Translations under genes and position numbers: made by a program
Notes under the pieces: model-generated
Told to the model about the DNA's origin: nothing
Seen by the model: the letters and a program-made list of their open reading frames with translations, nothing else
Database searches by the model: none
DNA from: UBA6901 sp035256085
GTDB taxonomy: Bacteria; Pseudomonadota; Gammaproteobacteria; Acidiferrobacterales; UBA6901
Direction of reading: 5' to 3'
Length of the DNA stretch: 6,260 nucleotides
Assembly (NCBI GenBank): GCA_035256085.1
Contig: DATEYP010000174.1
Location: forward strand, 1 to 6,260
Part shown: positions 1-5,121 of the stretch, piece after piece
How positions within the stretch are numbered: position 1 is the stretch's first letter
Layout: every line of letters begins with the position of its first letter

Positions 1-148
1 GGCGCGGGATGTCGAGGGGGGCGGTAATATCCTTCGGCCCGCCATAGCGGGCGGCGAGGAATTCGGCGTATTCGAGCAGCGCGACGGCCTGGGCCTCAGG
101 CAGCTCACCGAGGATCTCGCGCAGGCGTTTCTCCGTCTTGCCGGGCAT
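1..148 (-). CDS. Small conserved-looking protein of unknown function, N-terminal part (runs off left edge)
   Basis: The first 49 codons of a minus-strand gene whose 3' end lies beyond the left edge. The frame reads MPGKTEKRLREI, then LGELPEAQAVALLEYAEFLA, then an Arg-Tyr-Gly-Gly turn and a Pro-rich stretch ending PLDIPR. The Leu/Ala/Glu-rich first 35 residues look like two short amphipathic helices (LREILGELP and ALLEYAEFLAARY). That pattern resembles short proteobacterial proteins of unknown function, and I cannot name a family with certainty. The ATG at 148-146 is chosen because the protein-like composition begins there. No Shine-Dalgarno sequence precedes it, and the bases just upstream belong to a probable dispersed repeat (154-173), so the start is less secure than the frame. 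It lies 59 bases downstream of the LysR gene on the same strand with no terminator between, so co-transcription is possible. Not included in the supplied longer open frames because it is short and partial. Confidence 0.6.
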   Translation of the reverse strand, partial: MPGKTEKRLREILGELPEAQAVALLEYAEFLAARYGGPKDITAPLDIPR

Positions 149-153
149 GCCTG

Positions 154-173
154 TGCTGAGCCTTGTCGAAGCA
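154..173. repeat. Probable dispersed intergenic repeat fragment (CTTCGACAAGGCTCAG type)
   Basis: On the minus strand the core reads CTTCGACAAGGCTCAG (171-156), flanked by TGCT and AGCA arms (154-157 and 170-173) that pair as a 4-bp stem. From general knowledge, motifs close to TTCGACAAGGCTCAG are widespread short palindromic repeats between genes in many proteobacteria. Only one copy, apparently a degraded one, is visible here, so the call rests on resemblance. It sits between the LysR stop and the start of the small left-edge gene. Confidence 0.35.
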
Positions 174-207
174 GCCGTGGAGAAAGAACGGGCGGCCTGT
201 GACGACC

Positions 208-1137
208 TTAACCGCCGGCCGTGCCCTTCTTGGACTGCGGTTCCTGCTTTTCGCAGTGCTCATGGGCGAAATTCATGAACTCGTCGACCGCGCGCAGGCG
301 GAACTTCTGGCGCTGGTGCACGAACGAGAACGGTCGCTTGAGCACTGGATTCAGCGGCAAGGCTACCAGAGTTTTGAGTTTCAACTCCTTGCCGACCGTG
401 GCGCGCGACACGATCGATACGCCCAGACCCGCCTCGACGGCGCTTTTGATCGCCTCCGGGCTGCCGAACTCCATGCACAGGTTGAGATCGTTCGCCGAAA
501 TCTTGTTGCCCTCGAAATACTCGTTGATCACCTCGCGCGTGCCGGAACCCTCTTCGCGGCACAGGAACGGCAGGCTCACGACCTCCTGCGGGGTGATCGA
601 GCTCTTCTTCGCAAGCGGGTGGCTGGGTGGACAGATGAGCATGAGTTCGTCGTGCCAGCAGACCTCGACCGCCAGGTTCTTGTTGGTCACCGGCGCCTCG
701 ACGATGCCGACATCCACGGTGTTGTTCTCGACCATGTGCACGATACCCAGCGAGTTGGAAACACTCAGGCGCACATTCACATCCTTGTAGCGCGACTGGA
801 ATTCGCCGAGCAGGCCGGGCAGCACATACTCGGCGATGGTGGTGCTGGCGCCGATAATGAGAATGCCGCTTACATCGCCGGTCAGCTCGCGCACCCGGTT
901 GTCCATCTCGCCGTACAGGGCGATGATCTTCTCCGCGTATTCGAACACCCGCTGGCCCGCGGCCGTGAGGCTGATGCGATTGTGGGTACGGTCGAACAGG
1001 CGCGTGTTGAAGTGTTCCTCAAGCTGCCGGATTTGAAACGTCACGGCCGGCTGGGTCATGTGCAGTGTCTCGGCGGCCTTGGTAAAGCTCAGCAGGCGTG
1101 CAACGGTGTGAAAAACCTGGAGTCTGCGGTCAGCCAT
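208..1137 (-). CDS. LysR-family transcriptional regulator
   Basis: A 309-residue LysR-type regulator, the usual length for the family. Residues 1-60 form the N-terminal winged helix-turn-helix: LQVFHTVARLLSFTKAAE, then LHMTQPAVTFQIRQLE, then the wing with LFDRTHNRISLTAAG. A linker helix follows to about residue 85, then a two-lobed periplasmic-binding-protein-like effector domain from about 90 (ILIIGASTTIAEYVLP) to about 290. REEGSGTRE at 194-202 matches the effector-pocket loop seen in CbbR/CysB-like members, and FGSPEAIKSAVEAGLGVSIVSR (224-245) is a typical second-lobe helix-strand signature, broken here only by its length. The last 15 residues are polar and probably disordered. The ATG at 1137 fits the family start; its Shine-Dalgarno is weak. 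It follows the pilus ATPase gene by 80 bases with no visible terminator, so it may be read from that promoter. Its target and effector cannot be deduced; no divergent gene is present, which is unusual for a LysR gene. Confidence 0.93.
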   Translation of the reverse strand: MADRRLQVFHTVARLLSFTKAAETLHMTQPAVTFQIRQLEEHFNTRLFDRTHNRISLTAAGQRVFEYAEKIIALYGEMDNRVRELTGDVSGILIIGASTTIAEYVLPGLLGEFQSRYKDVNVRLSVSNSLGIVHMVENNTVDVGIVEAPVTNKNLAVEVCWHDELMLICPPSHPLAKKSSITPQEVVSLPFLCREEGSGTREVINEYFEGNKISANDLNLCMEFGSPEAIKSAVEAGLGVSIVSRATVGKELKLKTLVALPLNPVLKRPFSFVHQRQKFRLRAVDEFMNFAHEHCEKQEPQSKKGTAGG

Positions 1138-1217
1138 GATGTCCGGTTAGGCGGTGTGCTGTGGTGGAGTTGGTCGCTGATTTGAGCACAATGCGGCTGA
1201 ATTTGGTATGGGAGTGC

Positions 1218-2360
1218 TTAGAACCCTTCGAGCTTGAGCTTGAGGTCGGTGGGGCTGGAGGCATACTGCAAGGCCGTTTCCTCGTCGACCTGGCCGGAGC
1301 GCACCAGCTGCAGCAGGTGCTGATCGAAGCCGAGCATGCCCTCGGCCACCGTGCCCTTCCGGATAAGGTCGGAAATTTCCTTGATGCGCAACGGATCGAG
1401 AATATAGTCGCGGATCAGCTGCGACACCGTCATCACCTCGCAGGCCACGATGCGCCCCGCACCACCCTTTCTCGGGATCAGGCGCTGGCTCACCACGCCG
1501 CGCAGGTTCTGCGCGAGCTTGGCTCGCATGGTCTGCTGGCCCTCGGGCGGGAAGGCGGAGATGACGCGCGATATGGTCTCGGCCGCGGCCGGTGAGTGCA
1601 CGGTGGAGAACACCAGGTGCCCGGTCTCGGCCGCCGTGAGCGCGGTCTCGATGGTCTCCGGGTCGCGCATTTCGCCGAGCAGGATCACGTCCGGATCCTC
1701 GCGCAGCGCGGCGCGCATGGCGTCGGCGAAGGTGTTGGTGTCGATGCCCAGCTCGCGCTGGGTCATGATCGAACGCTTCTCGGTGAACAGGAATTCAATC
1801 GGGTCTTCGATGGTGAGGATGTGGTTGTTCTGGGTGTTGTTGATCTCGTTGATCAACGCCGCGAGCGTCGTGGACTTGCCCGAGCCGGTGGCGCCGGTGA
1901 CCAATACCAGGCCGCGCTCGAGGGCCGCGTACTTGGAGACGATGTCGGGCACGCCCAGCTCCTGGAGCGTCGGGATGTAGGTGTTGATGACGCGCAACAC
2001 CATGCCGATCGAGCCACGCTGGTAGAACGCATTGCAGCGCACGCGTCCGATGTCCTTGAAACCGATCGACAGGTCCGCCTGGTGATTCTTGTCGAATTCC
2101 GCCTGCAGGCGCGCCGACATCATGGTGCGGGCCAAGCGCTCCATGAAATCCGCCGGCAGGACCGGTATCTCACGCACCGCGCGCAGCACACCGTCGACCC
2201 GCAGGATCGGGTGGTTACGGGTGCGCAGGTGAATATCCGAGGCCTTGTGGCGCACGGCCATGGCCAGAATCTGGCCAAGCAGCTTGAGCGGATCGGTGGT
2301 GGCGGTGATCGCGGCGCTGGCCGAGGTGGCCGCAGCCGGTGCATTCGTGGCATCGTTCAT
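1218..2360 (-). CDS. PilT/PilU-family type IV pilus ATPase
   Basis: A 380-residue secretion-superfamily ATPase that as a hexamer would power pilus retraction at the inner-membrane base of a type IVa pilus. Visible elements in order: an Ala/Thr-rich leader (about 4-22); the N-terminal PAS-like domain with HKASDIHLR (38-46) and AFYQRGSIGMVLR (111-123); Walker A GATGSGKST (156-164); Asp box LTIEDPIEF (182-190); Walker B DVILLGEMRD with Glu230; His box TAAETGHLVFSTVHS (242-256) with His248 and His255. Catalytic motifs are intact. The C-terminal PilT motif AIRNLIRE is diverged to VSQLIRD (312-318), while the end (SSPTDLKLKLEGF) is more like PilU, so the subfamily is not settled and no symbol is given. 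The ATG at 2360 has no good Shine-Dalgarno, but the N-terminal domain needs a start near here. It lies just downstream of a strong terminator, so it should have its own promoter. No other pilus gene is in the window. Confidence 0.93.
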   Translation of the reverse strand: MNDATNAPAAATSASAAITATTDPLKLLGQILAMAVRHKASDIHLRTRNHPILRVDGVLRAVREIPVLPADFMERLARTMMSARLQAEFDKNHQADLSIGFKDIGRVRCNAFYQRGSIGMVLRVINTYIPTLQELGVPDIVSKYAALERGLVLVTGATGSGKSTTLAALINEINNTQNNHILTIEDPIEFLFTEKRSIMTQRELGIDTNTFADAMRAALREDPDVILLGEMRDPETIETALTAAETGHLVFSTVHSPAAAETISRVISAFPPEGQQTMRAKLAQNLRGVVSQRLIPRKGGAGRIVACEVMTVSQLIRDYILDPLRIKEISDLIRKGTVAEGMLGFDQHLLQLVRSGQVDEETALQYASSPTDLKLKLEGF

Positions 2361-2366
2361 ACGGGA

Positions 2367-2397
2367 ACTAGTCTAGTCCATGCCGGGATTCATGCAA
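2367..2397 (-). promoter_or_regulatory. Weak candidate promoter and palindrome before the pilus ATPase gene
   Basis: The gene needs a promoter in the short space between the terminator at 2418 and its start at 2360. The best match on the minus strand is TTGCAT (2397-2392) and TAGACT (2375-2370) with a 16-base spacer; both boxes are poor matches to the sigma-70 consensus. The -10-like box overlaps an 11-base perfect palindrome, ACTAG-T-CTAGT (2367-2377), which could be an operator. If this promoter were real, the leader would be very short, consistent with the missing Shine-Dalgarno. Inference only. Confidence 0.2.
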
Positions 2398-2417
2398 ACC
2401 TGTGTGCCCGACGGGCC

Positions 2418-2446
2418 AAAAAAAGCCGGGGGGCGACCCCCGGCTT
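2418..2446 (-). terminator. Intrinsic terminator after the DUF2892 gene
   Basis: A perfect 10-bp stem, AAGCCGGGGG (2423-2432) against CCCCCGGCTT (2437-2446), closes a four-base loop. On the minus strand it runs into seven T residues (2424-2418). It lies 18 bases past the stop codon of the small membrane protein and ends the transcription unit coming from the right. It separates that unit from the pilus ATPase gene. Confidence 0.93.
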
Positions 2447-2464
2447 GTATCCGGCCGCTGACCG

Positions 2465-2692
2465 TTATTTCGTGCCGCAAGCCGCCACGCCCACCGGCAC
2501 ACCGAGCCTGGCGAGAATCTTGTCCATCAGACACCAATTGGTGAGGCCGCTCTGGAACAGATTGGCGCCGACGAACAGCGTGAACCACAGCCAGTTCACG
2601 TTATGGAACATCGGGCTGGCCGACACGCCCAGGGCGAGCGACAGCATGATAAAGAATCCAGCGATGGTGTTGCGTACGCGCGCGACGTTCAT
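2465..2692 (-). CDS. DUF2892 (YgaP-type transmembrane domain) small membrane protein
   Basis: A 75-residue inner-membrane protein. The start MNVARVRNTIAGF matches the conserved opening of DUF2892, the domain that forms the membrane hairpin at the C-terminus of the rhodanese YgaP and also occurs alone, as here. Two hydrophobic segments are visible, about 8-26 (TIAGFFIMLSLALGVSA) and 33-50 (NWLWFTLFVGANLFQSGL), followed by the family signature GLTNWCLMDKILARLGV with Cys54. A second cysteine, Cys72, lies in the tail ACGTK. The open frame extends 21 codons upstream to 2755, but that ATG has no Shine-Dalgarno, whereas the one at 2692 has GAGGAG (2708-2703) ten bases before it and starts at the conserved domain edge. 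It follows the second exported protein by 65 bases on the same strand and is closed by the terminator at 2418-2446, so it is probably the last gene of that unit. No rhodanese domain is present nearby. Biochemical role unknown. Confidence 0.85.
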   Translation of the reverse strand: MNVARVRNTIAGFFIMLSLALGVSASPMFHNVNWLWFTLFVGANLFQSGLTNWCLMDKILARLGVPVGVAACGTK

Positions 2693-2757
2693 GGTGCGGA
2701 TACTCCTCGTAGTGGGTGATAGATGAATGAATCCCTGCTTCGTTCGTCTTGCCATAT

Positions 2758-3696
2758 TTATTTTGGCTGGTCACCTTCCGCTACGGCATTGAAGGCGGCC
2801 TTGATGCCACCGAGTGCACTCATGAGCTTGGTGAAGCCATGCGCGCCGGCCATCTTGGTGTCCGGGGAATGCAGGGCGAGGCGATAACGGCCGCGCAGCG
2901 ATATGACCTCGCCGCCCTGCACCAGCATCTCGTGCGGCAGCATGGGGGTGATGCGCAACTCCTGCCAGTCCATGATGTCCATGACTTCCCTGTCGGTGTC
3001 TTTGTCGCCTTTGTCGATACCTTCGCCGGTGACAATTGCCACGCCAAAGACGCTGACCTCCTGGCCGGGCAGATCGATGCGGTACACCTTTTTCGAGCCG
3101 CCCTTGCCGGCCGCCAGCCCCTTTTCCACCGCCGCCAAGGCAGCTTGGTAATTAGGATACTTGGCGTGTACATCGACCTGCTGGAAATACGGCATGCCCA
3201 CCATGTAATGGTAATTGCCCGGCGCAAGCGCTTCGGCCGTCAAGCCGTCCACGGCGCCAAACTCCCGCGTGGCGCCGAGTGCCGTCTTGAGCTTCTCCGA
3301 GACTGCCTCCAGCTTGCCCAAACCATAGGCAGCGCCGAGGTACGCCGGATTCATGTACGACACCTGCAACTTGCCTTTGTAGTCGGTCACCGCCACGCGC
3401 TGGCCGGCACCGAATCCGCCATTCTTCCTGGCGCGCGCCGCGGCCGCCTTGAGCTCCGGGCTGGTGACCACGATCACCGTGGCGCCGGGATAGGGCGAAT
3501 AGCTCCCGGCCTCGTCAAAACCCTGGGCCTTCAGGGAGCTCTTCACGTCCGCTACCGCCTGCTCCAGGTTGCCGGCCGGGGCAGTGCCAAGGATGAATGG
3601 TTTGAGGCGCACCTCGTCCGCCGCCACTTGTGGCGCGACTGCAGCCAGTCCCACCAGGACGGCTCCTGCGATCTTACGCATCACACAACAACGCAT
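2758..3696 (-). CDS. Exported two-domain protein, DUF302-like N-terminal half (paralogue of the 3921-4952 product)
   Basis: A 312-residue protein with a Sec signal peptide: a basic start, a hydrophobic core IAGAVLVGLAAVA and a likely cleavage after QVAA (residue 26), so the mature protein should be periplasmic. The first domain (about 35-145) has VIVVTSP (74-80) and RVAVTDYKGKLQVSYMNP (100-117), the pattern I associate with DUF302 beta-sheet domains. The second domain (about 180-305) carries VEKGLAA, VSVFGVAI and LPHEMLV (253-259), followed by a polar helix region. The neighbouring upstream gene has the same landmarks in the same order, with TSP and RVAV offset by one residue, so the two look like tandem paralogues. 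The mature protein has no cysteine. The ATG at 3696 has AGGAGG (3706-3701) four bases upstream; an ATG at 3681 gives a neater signal peptide but would sit 19 bases away. Function not known; family call from pattern only. Confidence 0.82.
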   Translation of the reverse strand: MRCCVMRKIAGAVLVGLAAVAPQVAADEVRLKPFILGTAPAGNLEQAVADVKSSLKAQGFDEAGSYSPYPGATVIVVTSPELKAAAARARKNGGFGAGQRVAVTDYKGKLQVSYMNPAYLGAAYGLGKLEAVSEKLKTALGATREFGAVDGLTAEALAPGNYHYMVGMPYFQQVDVHAKYPNYQAALAAVEKGLAAGKGGSKKVYRIDLPGQEVSVFGVAIVTGEGIDKGDKDTDREVMDIMDWQELRITPMLPHEMLVQGGEVISLRGRYRLALHSPDTKMAGAHGFTKLMSALGGIKAAFNAVAEGDQPK

Positions 3697-3920
3697 TTAT
3701 CCTCCTCTCAACAATGAATGCATCTGGTTGGCGTCGGCAAGGCGCCGGTAACTGAACCCAATACTTTCCCGTTCGCAGCCTGCACACCGGCCATTCATGC
3801 CGTACACCGTACATACGCCTCAGTTCGGTAGAAGGGTGGGCACGTTCTTTGTACCCACGCGGATTCAAATCAGCGTGGGCAGACGAAAACCTGTCTGCCT
3901 ACCCTACCCGGCTACCCGAC
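3697..3920. other. 224-base spacer between the two exported-protein genes
   Basis: Contents from high to low coordinate: a cluster of alternating hairpins (3836-3902, listed separately); a 7-base tandem repeat CGTACAC/CGTACAT (3801-3814); a stretch of about 85 bases with no recognisable promoter; and the Shine-Dalgarno AGGAGG (3706-3701) of the downstream gene. A 64-codon minus-strand frame (3868-3674) crosses it but has many Arg and Cys residues, overlaps the downstream gene and has no ribosome site, so I do not call it. There is no T-tract, so the hairpins are not a standard intrinsic terminator and read-through is plausible. Confidence 0.6.
3836..3902. repeat. REP/MITE-like cluster of three overlapping hairpins
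   Basis: Three stems share arms. Stem 1 pairs GTGGGCAC (3836-3843) with GTACCCAC (3851-3858); as minus-strand RNA its one mismatch becomes a G-U pair. Stem 2 pairs CCCACGC (3854-3860) with GCGTGGG (3873-3879). Stem 3 pairs GTGGGCAGAC (3875-3884) with GTCTGCCTAC (3893-3902), fully base-paired except one position that is G-U in plus-strand RNA. Stem 2 uses arms of both 1 and 3, so it is mutually exclusive with them. The flanks, GGTAGAAGGGTGGG on one side and CTACCCTACCC on the other, are imperfect inverted repeats, as in small non-autonomous mobile repeats. Only one copy is in the window, so dispersion is inferred. Confidence 0.6.
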
Positions 3921-4952
3921 TTAGCTGCCCGGTGCAGTCAATGACTTCTCGATGGAGTTGAAAATGGCGCTGGGGACGAAGGTGTTTTTTGTGAACGCCA
4001 TGTAGCCTGAGTCCCAGAAGTACAGCTGCATGCGCCACATTTCCCCATACTGCACCGCGCGCACGGTCTTGCCGTCGTTGATCACCAGGATTTCCAGAGG
4101 CAGTGCCGGTGCATGATCGGCACCGGGGTACGGTGCGTCCTTGGCCTTGCCGTCGCTGCGGAAATCGGAATTGATACGAATGCACTTGTTCTCCGTGTAC
4201 TCGTTGCTGATCCCGAAATACACCGCATTCGCGCCGACCGGCACCTGGCTGATCAAGCGCCAGCCCGAGGCATCATCCGGACCCTTATCCTTGCTGGCAG
4301 CCAAGGCCTTCTCAACCCGGGCGACCATAGCGGAAAAATCTTCCGGTTTGCCTTCGAAAAGCAGGCGCTGGCTTTCTTCCCAGTTGCGCCACTTCGCCAT
4401 CATCTTGGCGGGTCCATCGCCATTGAATTTGTTGAGCGTCTTCTCGCTGCGCGCGGGCTCGAGCTGCACGGTCTCCGCCTTGCCCGGCACCTTGGCCGCC
4501 ACGTCGCGGATTTCCTGGGCCGCGGCCTTCGCGGCGGCCAGCAGTTGCGGGTAGTCCTTCTGCCCGGCATAGAACACCATGGCATGGGCAGCCGGGCTGG
4601 CCATATTGATGTAGGTTTTCCTGCCTTCACCATACTGGTAGACGGCCACTCGCAGAATCTGCGCGGAAACGGTATTGGCCGGCGCACCCTTGGCGGCCTC
4701 CAGATAGGCGGGTGAGGTCAGCACATACACCCTGGCCTTCTGCGCCCCGTCAGGAATCTTGAGTTCATGTTTGGCATGCAGCGTGAGCTTGGATTCGCCC
4801 AGACTCTTCTCCAGCGCCGCGCTGGTTTCCTCGAACGATCCCGAAGCGGCGAGAATACGCTCAAAAATTCCGTGCTCGTCTGCGGCGCGGGCGACACCGC
4901 TCCAGGCCAACAACACGGCCAATACGGCAAACAGGTTGCGTAATGTTCTCAT
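3921..4952 (-). CDS. Exported two-domain protein, DUF302-like N-terminal half (first of the tandem pair)
   Basis: A 343-residue protein with a clear Sec signal peptide (MRTLRNLFAVLAVLLAW, cleavage near VARA at residue 23 or 24), so probably periplasmic. Domain 1 (about 38-150) has a helix FEETSAALEKSL, then RVYVLTSP (74-81) and RVAVYQYGEGRKTYIN (101-116), the same landmarks as the downstream neighbour. An Ala/Lys-rich helix and a linker (about 130-205, rich in Lys, Trp and Glu) lead to domain 2 (about 206-338): VEKALAASKDKG, NAVYFGIS, LPLEILV (284-290) and an aromatic-rich end with WRMQLYFWD. Its linker and second domain account for the extra length. There is one cysteine, Cys257. The ATG at 4952 has AGGAGG (4965-4960) seven bases upstream, a strong start. 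It is the first gene after the porin terminator and should carry its own promoter. DUF302 is a family of unknown function; the assignment is pattern recognition and was not searched. Confidence 0.85.
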   Translation of the reverse strand: MRTLRNLFAVLAVLLAWSGVARAADEHGIFERILAASGSFEETSAALEKSLGESKLTLHAKHELKIPDGAQKARVYVLTSPAYLEAAKGAPANTVSAQILRVAVYQYGEGRKTYINMASPAAHAMVFYAGQKDYPQLLAAAKAAAQEIRDVAAKVPGKAETVQLEPARSEKTLNKFNGDGPAKMMAKWRNWEESQRLLFEGKPEDFSAMVARVEKALAASKDKGPDDASGWRLISQVPVGANAVYFGISNEYTENKCIRINSDFRSDGKAKDAPYPGADHAPALPLEILVINDGKTVRAVQYGEMWRMQLYFWDSGYMAFTKNTFVPSAIFNSIEKSLTAPGS

Positions 4953-5052
4953 GATCTCCCCTCCTCAAAATGAACCTGGCTATAAGTAAGTGCCGACAAC
5001 AAAATGGTTCGGATTCATTGCCTGTCCACTGGCTTCGGCTGCCAGTTTCTTG
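4953..5052 (-). promoter_or_regulatory. Leader and presumed promoter region of the exported-protein unit
   Basis: About 100 bases between the porin terminator and the first exported-protein gene must hold its promoter. A TATAGC box (4983-4978, minus strand) is the only fair -10 candidate, and no good -35 sits at the right distance. A 6-bp inverted repeat, ACTGGC (5028-5033) and GCCAGT (5041-5046) around a 7-base loop, could be an operator or a leader hairpin. The region is otherwise A/T-richer than the flanking genes. The Shine-Dalgarno AGGAGG is at 4965-4960. Confidence 0.35.
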
Positions 5053-5084
5053 AAAAAAATGGGGCTACAGTTTCCTGTAGCCCC
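5053..5084 (-). terminator. Intrinsic terminator after the FadL/OmpP1-like gene
   Basis: A perfect 10-bp stem, GGGGCTACAG (5061-5070) against CTGTAGCCCC (5075-5084). Read on the minus strand, the loop is GAAA, a stable GNRA tetraloop, and the stem is followed by a single A and seven T residues (5059-5053). It starts 37 bases after the stop codon of the porin gene. It should stop transcription before the exported-protein genes. Confidence 0.95.
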
Positions 5085-5121
5085 ACCGAGTTACTTAACC
5101 TATCAGCCAACAAGCCAGATC

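Noticed and set aside
163..1185. 340-codon plus-strand open frame opposite the LysR gene
   Set aside because: It covers a clear LysR gene on the other strand, is rich in Arg, His, Leu and Gly without domain signatures, and has no ribosome site. It is a G+C-driven antisense shadow.
1596..2726. 376-codon plus-strand open frame opposite the pilus ATPase and DUF2892 genes
   Set aside because: It spans two unrelated minus-strand genes and a terminator, and its composition is typical of a reverse-complement shadow.
2693..2755. N-terminal extension of the DUF2892 protein starting at 2755
   Set aside because: The extra 21 residues are polar and outside the family pattern, no ribosome site precedes that ATG, and a GAGGAG sits ten bases before the ATG at 2692.
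2749..3717. 322-codon plus-strand open frame opposite the second exported protein
   Set aside because: It matches the length of the real gene on the other strand, has no start signal, and is His/Arg/Gly-rich in the manner of a shadow frame.
3674..3868. 64-codon minus-strand frame in the spacer between the exported proteins
   Set aside because: It begins inside the hairpin cluster, overlaps the 5' end of the next gene out of frame, has no Shine-Dalgarno and no recognisable motif.
3836..3902. CRISPR array or intrinsic terminator
   Set aside because: The repeats are inverted, not direct with unique spacers, and no T-tract follows any stem.
4978..4994. Possible sigma-54 (-24/-12) promoter before the first exported-protein gene
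   Set aside because: GGCAC and a downstream GC are present on the minus strand, but 12 bases separate the GG and GC where the fixed spacing is 10.
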